DNA of 16,576 nucleotides from assembly GCA_028875335.1 (NCBI GenBank), contig JAPPEF010000140.1, positions 1 to 16,576 on the forward strand, written 5' to 3'. This document shows, in pieces, positions 1 to 6,019 of this stretch. The notes below the pieces were generated by a model that worked only from the letters and a program-made list of their open reading frames with translations, made no database searches and had not been told where the DNA came from. The position numbers were made by a program, and so were the translations under genes. Source of the DNA: Gemmatimonadota bacterium (GTDB lineage Bacteria > Latescibacterota > UBA2968 > UBA8231). Numbering within the stretch: the first letter of the stretch is position 1; every line of letters begins with the position of its first letter.

Positions 1-330
1 GTGCAAACCTAAGTTTAGCCAAAAAGGATGCCCTCACCTTAACCCGAACTCACGTGTTATTACTTTGATTGCAAATCGCGCGGCACCTTAGAGGGGTATT
101 TATTCAGCGAGGTTTCTAAGCGATTAGGCTTAGGAGAGTGACGGAGAAGGCCCCCGACGGCAGAACCTTTTAAGGCTCTGGTTACGACTGTCGGGGGCTT
201 GGTGTGCTTGGGGCTTAGTCTGTTGATTGGATAATAAGCAGGGCCTGGACTTCTCTCTCCATGAGGATGTAGACAAGGCCCGGCCCTTTCGGGGGCCATT
301 CTTGTTCATCTTCAATGAAGGGGAATAGTC
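1..330. other. Non-coding leader region with hairpins
   Basis: I see no convincing gene here; the reading frames on both strands lack family resemblance and ribosome binding sites. Two inverted repeats stand out. A 6-bp stem with a 6-nt loop lies at 116-133. A longer stem pairs 148-158 with 190-200 (GC-rich, centred on GCCCCCGAC) around a 31-nt loop that is itself partly palindromic (161-180). Neither is followed by a clear T-run. A weak promoter could lie at 208-235 (TTGGGG, 16 nt, GATAAT), upstream of the lipoprotein that starts at 331. The hairpin leader copy at 282-311 is listed separately. Confidence 0.4.
282..311 (+). repeat. Hairpin leader repeat, copy A
   Basis: This 29-bp element (283-311) recurs at 909-937 with two mismatches. 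It contains a GC hairpin around CCCTTTCGGG followed by CCATTC and a CATCT motif. Here it ends 19 nt before the ATG at 331, directly upstream of the ribosome binding site (AAGGGGA at 319-325). The other copy holds the same place before the lipoprotein gene at 957, so it looks like a repeated 5' untranslated leader. It might be a regulatory hairpin or a reused terminator. Confidence 0.75.
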
Positions 331-860
331 ATGCTGACTAAGGGGAAGATCACGCCCGTAATCACCTATGTATTCCGAATTGCCGTAGCATCTGTTTTTA
401 TAACATTGGTCGGCTGTGCTACAATTTTTTCAGGGACAGCCGACGAGATTACGATAAATTCCCATCCGGGAGACGCTTCCGTTAAGATAAAAGCTCCTAA
501 TGGGAACGTTGTCGCTGAGGGAAATACCCCTATGAGTATAGATTTACGCAGGGGTAAAACCTATACCGTAATCGTCAGCCGTGAGGGGTACAGCCCCGCA
601 ACCGCAACGATAAAGAATGGAGGGATTGTAAAGTCCTTCTGGCTAAATGCTTTACCGGGGCGTTGGTTGGATGGGCTGTTGACTATCTCAGTGGAGCTAT
701 GTTCAAGTTTGATTCCACGTCTATCAACGTCCATCTGAAAGAATCGACCTCTTTGGACGGAACAGCGGAAATCTATGCGGTCTTGACCTTCTTAGGTGAG
801 GACGGCAAGCAGAAGTCCATTTCCACTAAAATGGAGCCTGTAAAGGTTTCGACCAAGTGA
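331..860 (+). pseudogene. PEGA-domain lipoprotein, frameshifted
   Basis: Two overlapping frames (331-738 and about 657-860) read as one protein of about 176 residues. The first frame starts with a signal peptide and lipobox LVGC (Cys29). It then has the CATIFSGT motif and a PEGA-type beta repeat (about residues 38-95, with SHPGDASV and SREGYSPA). Such proteins are outer-membrane or surface lipoproteins of unknown detailed role. After WLNALPG the first frame becomes unlike the family, while the other frame gives VGWAVDYLSGAMFKF, the usual ending. Adding one G to the GGGG at 657-660 would restore a single frame, so this is either a true one-base loss or a homopolymer sequencing error. The start has a good ribosome binding site (AAGGGGA). 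Confidence 0.75.
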
Positions 861-870
861 TAAGAGGTAA

Positions 871-900
871 GCCGGGGAGAGGTAACAGCCTTTCCCCGGC
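871..900 (+). terminator. Strong GC stem-loop after the PEGA lipoprotein
   Basis: The arms 871-882 and 889-900 pair over 12 bp (core GCCGGGGA/TCCCCGGC, one G-U) with a 6-nt loop. It lies 10 bp after the stop codon at 860. There is no T-run behind it, so it may be a weak or factor-assisted terminator or an mRNA-stabilising hairpin. The next hairpin leader (909-937) begins only 8 nt downstream. Confidence 0.55.
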
Positions 901-907
901 AAGAAAC

Positions 908-937
908 CGCCCTTTCGGGGGCCATTCCTGTCCATCT
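908..937 (+). repeat. Hairpin leader repeat, copy B
   Basis: Second copy of the 29-bp leader (see 282-311), here 909-937, with two substitutions. It ends 19 nt before the ATG at 957, exactly as copy A does for the gene at 331. The conserved spacing argues for a functional leader or for duplication of a whole gene unit with its upstream region. Confidence 0.75.
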
Positions 938-956
938 CAACAAGGGAAATAGGATT

Positions 957-1415
957 ATGCTATCGAGATTCGCTAGCGTTTTAGGAATAGTATTTTTTAG
1001 TGTTGTCGCTTGTGAAGGTCCTATGGGGCCACAAGGAGAAAGGGGGCTACAGGGAGAACAAGGAGAAAAAGGTTCGTCGGGAGAGATTTTTATTATTGAA
1101 CGACGATTGACTGCTTCTCTTTATGACGAAGATAATTATATCGTCATAGAAGATAGTCGAATATCACCTACTTCTTTCCATTCTCTCCATCTTAAGGTAA
1201 CAGGAAATAATCCTGCTACGGGGAATGATGTATCGGTTTATATTCCGTTAGACTATCTTCTCATTTATCAAGTAGCGGTAAGAGAAGAATGGGAAGAATG
1301 GAATACTCCGGTAGTCTCTATCGCGGACGGGTTTCTTTTGATTCAAGATGTAGGTAGGAATCTTGTTCCAGAAAGAGGAGCAGAGACGTATCTTGTAGTT
1401 ATAGGGTCTTTGTAA
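957..1415 (+). CDS. Collagen-like repeat lipoprotein
   Basis: The 152-residue product begins with a signal peptide ending in the lipobox VVAC (Cys19). It should therefore be lipid-anchored, probably in the outer membrane. Directly after the cysteine come seven Gly-X-Y triplets (about residues 21-41: GPM GPQ GER GLQ GEQ GEK GSS). This can form a short collagen-type triple helix and would hold three copies together as a stalk. The remaining ~110 residues are a beta-rich domain I do not recognise. ATG 957 is preceded by AAGGGA (942-947). A second lipoprotein gene follows 15 bp after the stop, so the two are probably co-transcribed. Codon use is AT-rich, unlike the genes at the right end of the window. 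Confidence 0.85.
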   Translation: MLSRFASVLGIVFFSVVACEGPMGPQGERGLQGEQGEKGSSGEIFIIERRLTASLYDEDNYIVIEDSRISPTSFHSLHLKVTGNNPATGNDVSVYIPLDYLLIYQVAVREEWEEWNTPVVSIADGFLLIQDVGRNLVPERGAETYLVVIGSL

Positions 1416-1430
1416 GAAAGGATGGGTGCT

Positions 1431-1823
1431 ATGAGAACGTATATAGTTCCTTTCCTTTTCCTTCTTCTTCTTTCTTCTTGCGACCAAATAGGACAGGCTT
1501 TGGGTCTAACCGTTATATCGGTTGAAAATTCGACAGATATAGACGGTTTTGAAGTCTTTGGGAATGGCGAAAAACAATTTACTCTTGATGCGGGGGAGAA
1601 AGATTCTTTTACCGCAAACGGGGATGAAGTTAGCTCTGTTCGAGTAGTTGTACGCCACCAAAACCTTGATTCAGATTTGGTTATGACTATTAGACTTACG
1701 GGAGAAGGGGGAGGTAGTGCGAAGTTATTAATCTCTGAGGAGATTCTTTTGAATCGAAAGAGACTTGTCTTAACTTGCCCCGGATGCGCTGGTAGTGGAA
1801 AATCCAATCCAGTAAGCTGGTAA
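1431..1823 (+). CDS. Small lipoprotein of unknown function
   Basis: The 130-residue product has a hydrophobic signal peptide and the lipobox LSSC (Cys17), so it is a predicted lipoprotein. The mature part is rich in beta-strand-like stretches and ends in a Cys-X-X-Cys motif (TCPGC) near the C-terminus followed by a Gly/Ser tail. No family is recognised. I chose the ATG at 1431 because the ribosome binding site AAAGGA (1416-1421) sits 9 nt before it; the in-frame ATG at 1422 would directly abut that site. The gene follows the collagen-like lipoprotein by 15 bp and shares its AT-rich codon use, which suggests one operon and possibly one surface complex. Confidence 0.8.
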   Translation: MRTYIVPFLFLLLLSSCDQIGQALGLTVISVENSTDIDGFEVFGNGEKQFTLDAGEKDSFTANGDEVSSVRVVVRHQNLDSDLVMTIRLTGEGGGSAKLLISEEILLNRKRLVLTCPGCAGSGKSNPVSW

Positions 1824-1879
1824 GGTAAGGGGGAAAGTTGTGATAGGAAGAAAAACTGTCTAAGGAGTAAGGAGTCTGG

Positions 1880-1948
1880 ATGTTGCGCCATAAAGACGCA
1901 TTGGCCTTTGTTCGGGAGTTTGAAGCTGAGAAACCGTTTGAGCAGTAA
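1880..1948 (+). CDS. Possible 22-residue small ORF
   Basis: ATG 1880 is preceded by AAGGAG (1869-1874) at 5 nt, one of the best ribosome binding sites in the window. The frame runs 22 codons to TAA and encodes a charged, helix-prone peptide (MLRHKDALAFVREFEAEK...). It lies alone between the lipoprotein gene and the HTH-type gene at 2023. It may be a true small protein, a leader peptide or the start of a gene that has decayed. No homologue is recognised. Confidence 0.35.
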   Translation: MLRHKDALAFVREFEAEKPFEQ

Positions 1949-1952
1949 CCCC

Positions 1953-1982
1953 TTGACTTTGTTGCAGTCTGTCGGGTAAGCT
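1953..1982 (+). promoter_or_regulatory. Weak sigma70-like promoter before the HTH-type gene
   Basis: TTGACT (1953-1958) is a near-consensus -35 box. An 18-nt spacer leads to TAAGCT (1977-1982), a poor -10 box. The position, about 40 bp before the ATG at 2023, is suitable, but the -10 match is weak. Confidence 0.3.
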
Positions 1983-2022
1983 CAAAGAATCCTTCTCACC
2001 TTCAAGGACAGGGAGCGAGGGC

Positions 2023-2610
2023 ATGACCCTAGATCAGCTTATTCAGACGCGCTTGGCCGAATTGGAGATAAAGCGAAGCGAACTGGCCCGAGGCATGGGG
2101 TACGCTCAGGACAAACTCAGCAAAGGCTTATCCCGGATTGATCGGATACGCGAAGGGGATTTGCGCTTAGCATGGAATCTCCGGGAAAGGCTAGCTCAGG
2201 GTTTGCAGGTTACGACGGAAATTGTAGAGGCAGCCATTGACGCTACGTTTGCTGCTCAGGAGGCCGCGTGGAGAGCCGCGTTCAAGCCCTACGGAGTCGT
2301 GCGTACCACGAACAGAGGTCGGCCTACGTGCTCCTTGGCTATCTTCGCCCTAAGTGGAGAAAAAAACTAGCCCTCCACTTTGAGGAAGGCTCCGACCCGG
2401 AAACGTTTATCGAACAGGCGTTATCGCAGTTGCCGGATCGCGTCATGGGACTTGGAACGACGACTGGCTTTGTCGTGAACTACACACCAGGCCATCCTGT
2501 ACGACAAGCAAGGACGCCAGATCGAAAAGTTGGCCGAGGTCGTGCAAGCTCCATCGGCAGAAATCATCATCGGCGGCAAGCGAGTCAGCAGCCGATCATG
2601 TCTTGTCTAA
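2023..2610 (+). pseudogene. HTH-type hypothetical protein with two compensating frameshifts
   Basis: The gene starts at ATG 2023 behind a GA-rich ribosome binding site. The N-terminal ~50 residues look like a Xre-type helix-turn-helix (LEIKRSELARGMGYAQDKLSKGL). The first frame runs to about 2325 and reads AAWRAAFKPYGVV. Sense then continues in the -1 frame (YVLLGYLRPKW ... TTGFVVNYT) to about 2484. It then returns to the original frame (QAILYDKQGRQIEKL ... IIIGGKRVSS) and stops at TAA 2608-2610. Joined, this gives one protein of about 195 residues. The overall layout (HTH start, then a GFVVNYT-type and an IIIGG-type segment) resembles hypothetical proteins I know from other bacteria, but I cannot name the family. 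Two opposite one-base indels suggest either decay or sequencing errors. Confidence 0.65.
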
Positions 2611-2651
2611 CAGGCTCTGACTCCGATAATGGCTATTGAGAAGTTTCGAGA

Positions 2652-2684
2652 GGAACCAGAGAAAATTTGATTAAGGAATCAACC
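2652..2684 (-). repeat. Inverted, degenerate copy of the 28-bp repeat
   Basis: The stretch around 2652-2671 (CCAGAGAAAATTTGATT) is a degenerate reverse complement of the 28-bp unit that begins at 2685. It could pair with unit 1 to give a hairpin of about 20 bp spanning 2652-2706. The GGAATCA at 2675-2681 is also the inverted form of the TGATTCC motif found in every unit. Confidence 0.6.
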
Positions 2685-2852
2685 AAAATCAGATTTTCTC
2701 TGATTCCTCACTAAGATCAGATTTTCATTGATTCCTCACTAAGATCAGATTTTCATTGATTCCTCACTAAGATCAGATTTTCTCTGATTCTTCACCAAGA
2801 TCAGATTTTCTCTGATTCTTCACCAAGATCAGATTTTCTCTGATTCCTCACC
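2685..2852 (+). repeat. Six tandem 28-bp repeats with internal dyad
   Basis: Six contiguous units of exactly 28 bp start at 2685, 2713, 2741, 2769, 2797 and 2825, with no spacers. Each contains ATCAGATTTTC followed by TCTGATT or ATTGATT, then a CCTCAC-type end. Units 1 and 4-6 hold a perfect ATCAGA/TCTGAT dyad around a 5-nt loop; units 2-3 carry a CATTGAT variant that weakens it. The changes are shared between neighbours (2=3, 4=5), as expected from tandem duplication. Possible roles are binding sites in series (iteron-like) or a simple expanding satellite. It is not a CRISPR array because there are no spacers. Confidence 0.9.
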
Positions 2853-2918
2853 AAAACAGGGATAAAAACGCCTTGTAATTGGCAGAATCAGTAGCAAGAC
2901 GATTTTCTCTATTTTTCG

Positions 2919-2960
2919 TTGATTCCTCAAATTCTAAAATGAAGGGTTGACAGAAAGTTA
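2919..2960 (+). repeat. Direct repeat with TTGACA, copy 1
   Basis: This ~41-bp segment starts TTGATTCC and contains CTAAAATGAA followed by GGTTGACAGAAA. It recurs 85-86 bp downstream at 3004-3046. The 26-bp core (2934-2959 against 3020-3045) matches at 24 positions. It contains a perfect -35-like TTGACA, but I see no good -10 box 17 bp on. Confidence 0.75.
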
Positions 2961-3003
2961 AGAAACAAACCGAGGTGAGGAATCAGCCTTTTTTTGATTT
3001 TCA

Positions 3004-3046
3004 TTGATTCCGCACTTCCCTAAAATGAAAGGTTGACAGAAAATTC
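3004..3046 (+). repeat. Direct repeat with TTGACA, copy 2
   Basis: Second copy of the element at 2919-2960, with a one-base indel and a few substitutions. It is directly preceded by GATTTTCATTGATTCC, the same string as in units 2-3 of the 28-bp array, so the two repeat families are built from shared motifs. Confidence 0.75.
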
Positions 3047-3240
3047 TAAACGCAACAGGGATTTTAAATACCCTGTTCGCTTTGCCCCACCATGAGATCG
3101 CCCTCGCGACCAAATCAAGGCCGATGAGACAAGGGATATTTTTGACCTTTTCAACGTGGTAGGGTTTTTGATTCCGCAATTTTGAGTGATAGAGAACCGT
3201 TTAATGAGTTTCTTATCCACCTTCTTTTAAATTTTGTGTA

Positions 3241-3256
3241 GAAGCGGTTTCATAAC
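3241..3256 (+). repeat. Left terminal inverted repeat of the IS
   Basis: GAAGCGGTTTCATAAC, the exact complement of 4123-4138. The flanking TA at 3239-3240 is the target duplication, so the match extends to 18 bp when TA is included. Confidence 0.92.
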
Positions 3257-3323
3257 TTGATAGGGGGTTGTGTTTTTTCTTTTTTGCTCGGCTCGTTTTC
3301 CTTCGCCCCAACGAGGCCAGATT

Positions 3324-3782
3324 ATGTCTCGCCATACGTCTGAATTGACCGATAGCCAATGGGCGCATATAGCACCGTTGTTACCCGAACCGAAAGCGTC
3401 GCCCAAAGGCGGTCCCAAACCGATTGCCAACCGTCCGGTGTTTGAGGGTATTTTGTGGGTGTTACGCAGTGGTGCGCGGTGGAAAGACCTGCCCGAGCGA
3501 TACCCCTCGCCGAGTACGTGCTGGCGTCGATTACGCCGTTGGGAACAGCAGGGCATCTGGCTGAAGGCGTGGCGGACGTTGTTGGGCCAACTGGATGAAC
3601 AAGGCCAACTCGACTGGGCGGAGACGTTTGCCGATGGTAGTTTTGCCCCGGCCAAAAAAGGGGGGCCTGTGTCGGCCCGACCAAACGCGGAAAGGGTACG
3701 CAGTGGATGGTGGTGGCAGACGGCCAGGGTCTTCCTTTGGGAAACTACCTGGACTCGGCGTCCCAGCACGAAGTCGGGTTGA
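3324..3782 (+). CDS. IS5-family transposase, N-terminal frame (OrfA)
   Basis: ATG 3324 follows GAGG (3313-3316) at 7 nt. The frame encodes 152 residues, of which about the first 114 are real transposase. It contains the DUF4096-type N-terminal domain typical of IS5 (SDSQW-like start, then LRSGARWKDLPERYPSPSTCWRR) and the first catalytic Asp of the DDE nuclease (Asp104 in FADGSFAPAKKGG). After AKKGG (3654-3665, six A then six G) the frame loses family resemblance and the protein continues in the -1 frame. The part from there to the stop at 3782 is probably not meaningful protein. Confidence 0.88.
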   Translation: MSRHTSELTDSQWAHIAPLLPEPKASPKGGPKPIANRPVFEGILWVLRSGARWKDLPERYPSPSTCWRRLRRWEQQGIWLKAWRTLLGQLDEQGQLDWAETFADGSFAPAKKGGPVSARPNAERVRSGWWWQTARVFLWETTWTRRPSTKSG

Positions 3783-4129
3783 TTGAACCGGCCTTGCAGC
3801 AGGTCGCGGTGCCGCGCCCCGGCCGGGGCCGACCGCGGAAAAATCCGACCCGCTTGATCTACGACAAGGCCGCCGATTCCGATCCGCTGCGGACTCGATT
3901 GGCGCGACGAGACATTGAGTTGATTTGCCCCCATCGGAAAAATCGGAAGAAACCACCCACCCAAGATGGACGCCCCTTGCGCCGCTACAAGAGACGATGG
4001 AAGGTCGAGCGCACCTTCGCATGGTGGGGCAATTTTCGACGGCTGGTGGTGCGATGGGAGTATCATATTGAAATGTACCAAGCCTTTGTCAATGTCGCCT
4101 GTATGATGATCACACTCAGACGGTTATGA
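3707..4129 (+). CDS. IS5-family transposase, C-terminal frame (OrfB)
   Basis: This frame carries the rest of the DDE domain: the second catalytic Asp in VVADGQGLPLG and the third acidic residue in the Y-x2-R-x3-E block (YKRRWKVERTFAWWGNFRR). Family-like sequence already begins at about 3665 (ACVGPTKRGKG), upstream of the ATG at 3707. The frame is therefore probably reached by -1 slippage from OrfA rather than by its own start. A slip on the G-run gives KKGGACVG, which fits the family. The stop codon (4127-4129) lies inside the right inverted repeat. Confidence 0.88.
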   Translation: MVVADGQGLPLGNYLDSASQHEVGLIEPALQQVAVPRPGRGRPRKNPTRLIYDKAADSDPLRTRLARRDIELICPHRKNRKKPPTQDGRPLRRYKRRWKVERTFAWWGNFRRLVVRWEYHIEMYQAFVNVACMMITLRRL

Positions 4130-4138
4130 AACCGCTTC
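4123..4138 (-). repeat. Right terminal inverted repeat of the IS
   Basis: Exact complement of the left end; it overlaps the last codons and stop of OrfB. The TA at 4139-4140 is the second copy of the target duplication. Confidence 0.92.
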
Positions 4139-4140
4139 TA

Positions 4141-4416
4141 GTTGAAATCCTGTCCTATTTGGAAGTAGGTATTAGATACTGCACTCGCTCTTGCATGGTG
4201 CAGATAAAAGGATTGAAGAAAGATGAAGATTGACCGTATTAAATGTAAAAACAATGACTTACGAGAATGGAGCGTTAAATGAATATGGAGTAAAAACTGA
4301 TGGGTTACCATGTGTGCCTGGGCGTCGTAATTTTTGGGCAGGGCCGGCGGTGATGGCAAGATGGGTTCCTCGGTGAAGTTGTGAGAAAAGTAGAGTTTCA
4401 ATAGGAGGAAGATAAA
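4141..4416. other. Region between the IS and the aldehyde dehydrogenase gene
   Basis: No gene is supported. A 6-bp inverted repeat CTGCAC/GTGCAG lies near 4179-4204. TTGACC at 4230-4235 could be a -35 box, but no convincing -10 follows. Any promoter for the gene at 4417 must lie here or within the IS right end. Confidence 0.35.
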
Positions 4417-5805
4417 GTGAGTGTGAAAAAAAGTGATTTGCTGATCGGGGGCCAAATGTGTCCCCCAACATCTGGGCGCTACTATCCCCTGTATAGTCCC
4501 GTGGACGGCACATTAGTCGCCGAAGTCGCCGATGCCAGTCGGGCCGACGTGGATCGGGCCGCTGCTGCTGCGCGCGAAGCATTTTATGCCGAGTGGAAGT
4601 TCTGCGGCATTGAGCACAAGCGTGCTTTATTCGCCAAACTGAAAGAGGTGCTCTATGCCATGGCCGACGAACTGGCGGCCGCCAAGGTCCAGCCCCAAGG
4701 GGGGCCGGGCATCCCGCCGCTGGTAGAGCGCGTCATCGACTACTACGTGGGTAAACTAGACGACGGAGCGGGCACACTTATTGAGCACGGCGACCAAGGC
4801 ACCAATTACGTATATAGGGAACCGCTGGGCGTCGTCGCGATCTTTGCCCCCTTCAACGGGCCGATGCTGGCCTCTCTTTTATCGGCCGTGCCAGCCCTCG
4901 TAGCCGGCAATACGGTCGTGCTTAAAGCGCCCGACCAGGAAGCACCACAGGCGCTCAAGACTATGCAGGCATTCCACGAAGCCGGTTTCCCCGCCGGAGT
5001 GGTCAACGCGCTCAGCGGCAAGGGGCCTGAGGTGGGGCAGGCGCTCGTCGCGCACCCGGCTACGCGTCTGATCAGTTTTACCGGCAGCACGGCGACGGGT
5101 AAAAAGATCATGGCCGCGGCCGCCGCAGACCTCAAGCGAGTGCAGCTAAATCTGGGCAACAAAACGGCGCAGATCGTCTTGCCCGATGCCGACCTCGAAG
5201 CGGCGGCGACGGCGACCGTGAGATCGGCCTTTCCCGGGCAGGCGTGCTCGGCAATAAGTCGGGTTTTGCTGCACGAATCGCTGCGCGACGAATTTATCGC
5301 TCTATTAAAGGAAAAGGCGCAGGCCGCAGGGCCTAGCATGTTGATTGACCGGGCGGCGGTAGAGCGCGTGGAGCGCTACGTCGAGATGGGCAAAGCACAG
5401 GGGTCTCTGCTGTTTGGTGGCGCACGTCCGTCGGGAGACGAGTACGCGAAGGGTTGCTATTTTGAGCCCACGGCTTTTGCCTTTGCAGATCAGTCCGGTC
5501 CGGTTTGCCGCGACGAAATTTTCGGGCCGGTTGTATCCGTGCTGACGTTTGCTAGCGACGACGAGGCGCTGGCGTTGGCCAACGATACGGACTACGGACT
5601 GCTCGTTTCGCTCTGGACCCGAGAGGCTGAGCGACAGCGGTACTTTGTGCGGCGATTGGAAGTGGGGGTTGTGGCCATTAATAGCGCCAGTATGCTGAGC
5701 CATCGCACACCTTGGGGTGGTTTTAAGCAGAGCGGCATTGGCCGACGCTACGGAGAGATGGGTCTGGAGCCTTTTTTTGAATACAAGACGGTGTGGATCT
5801 CTTGA
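4417..5805 (+). CDS. Aldehyde dehydrogenase-family protein lacking the general-base Glu
   Basis: The 462-residue NAD(P)-dependent ALDH-superfamily protein would oxidise an aldehyde or semialdehyde in the cytoplasm. Visible motifs are the oxyanion Asn147 (FAPFNGP), Lys170, the NAD-fold FTGSTATGK (221-229), the nucleophile Cys277 (GQACSA) and Glu367 in DEIFGP. The usual LELGGK motif reads LNLGNK, so the general-base Glu is Asn245. Some ALDH branches, such as CoA-acylating methylmalonate-semialdehyde dehydrogenase, also lack this Glu. It is shorter than the usual ~480-495 residues, with gaps near residue 90 and residue 305. GTG 4417 follows AGGAGG (4403-4408) at 8 nt. It is markedly GC-rich and stands alone downstream of the IS. 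The substrate cannot be told. Confidence 0.88.
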   Translation: MSVKKSDLLIGGQMCPPTSGRYYPLYSPVDGTLVAEVADASRADVDRAAAAAREAFYAEWKFCGIEHKRALFAKLKEVLYAMADELAAAKVQPQGGPGIPPLVERVIDYYVGKLDDGAGTLIEHGDQGTNYVYREPLGVVAIFAPFNGPMLASLLSAVPALVAGNTVVLKAPDQEAPQALKTMQAFHEAGFPAGVVNALSGKGPEVGQALVAHPATRLISFTGSTATGKKIMAAAAADLKRVQLNLGNKTAQIVLPDADLEAAATATVRSAFPGQACSAISRVLLHESLRDEFIALLKEKAQAAGPSMLIDRAAVERVERYVEMGKAQGSLLFGGARPSGDEYAKGCYFEPTAFAFADQSGPVCRDEIFGPVVSVLTFASDDEALALANDTDYGLLVSLWTREAERQRYFVRRLEVGVVAINSASMLSHRTPWGGFKQSGIGRRYGEMGLEPFFEYKTVWIS

Positions 5806-6019
5806 AAGGGGCGAGTTGAGGAAGTTTATAGCAAGCATTATGTAGTTTCAGATTCCCCTCGGAATCCCAGTACTCCGACGACATCAGCGTCCCCGCAGGA
5901 AGAAACCATAGAGCACAGATGCTTATCAGGAACGGAAACGGTCATAAGGAAGGGGGACAAGGGGTATTTATAGATATATAGTTTCAATAATATCTATTTT
6001 GTGCTTCACCAGCGGCGTT
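5806..6019. other. Intergenic region with two inverted repeats
   Basis: A hairpin GATTCC-CCTC-GGAATC lies at 5851-5866, about 45 bp after the aldehyde dehydrogenase stop, without a T-run. An AT-rich perfect 8-bp inverted repeat (ATAGATAT at 5970-5977, ATATCTAT at 5990-5997) is followed by TTT and lies 22 bp before the ATG at 6020. It could be an operator or a weak terminator, and it also overlaps TATA-like -10 candidates. Confidence 0.4.

Larger units (their letters stand above)
2611..3238. other. Gene-free, AT-rich, repeat-laden stretch
   Basis: No gene is supported between the broken HTH-type gene and the insertion sequence. Besides the 28-bp array, TGATTCC or its complement GGAATCA recurs at about 2675, 2920, 2979, 3005 and 3168 on both strands. 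A 7-bp inverted repeat (AACAGGG/CCCTGTT) lies at 3054-3077, and another copy of ACAGGGAT occurs near 2855. A GGAATCA (2979-2985) could pair with TGATTCC (3005-3011) around a T-rich loop. The layout is more like a regulatory or origin-like region than decayed coding sequence. Confidence 0.6.
3241..4138 (+). mobile_element. IS5-family (IS427-type) insertion sequence, 898 bp
   Basis: The element is bounded by perfect 16-bp inverted ends (GAAGCGGTTTCATAAC at 3241-3256 and its complement at 4123-4138) and flanked on each side by TA (3239-3240, 4139-4140), the usual target duplication of this group. Length, end type and a transposase in two overlapping frames all match the IS427 subgroup of IS5. 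All three catalytic acidic positions can be seen, so the copy may be active if the frame change is productive. It sits between the repeat-rich stretch and the aldehyde dehydrogenase gene. Its coding part is GC-rich compared with the AT-rich DNA to its left. Confidence 0.92.

Noticed and set aside
2685..2852. CRISPR array
   Set aside because: The 28-bp units are contiguous and contain no spacers; no cas gene is present in the window.
2958..3220. Minus-strand frames of 66-73 codons in the repeat-rich stretch
   Set aside because: They run through repeats, have no ribosome binding site and encode low-complexity chance sequence.
3227..4081. Long minus-strand frame of 284 codons across the IS
   Set aside because: It lies opposite the transposase frames, has no family resemblance and is a by-product of GC-rich codon bias.
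4806..5838. Two 177-codon minus-strand frames opposite the aldehyde dehydrogenase gene
   Set aside because: Composition shadows of a well-supported plus-strand gene; no ribosome binding sites or domains.
5820..6000. tRNA or small RNA gene in the 5806-6019 gap
   Set aside because: No T-loop (GTTCGA-type) motif or cloverleaf could be found; only short hairpins are present.
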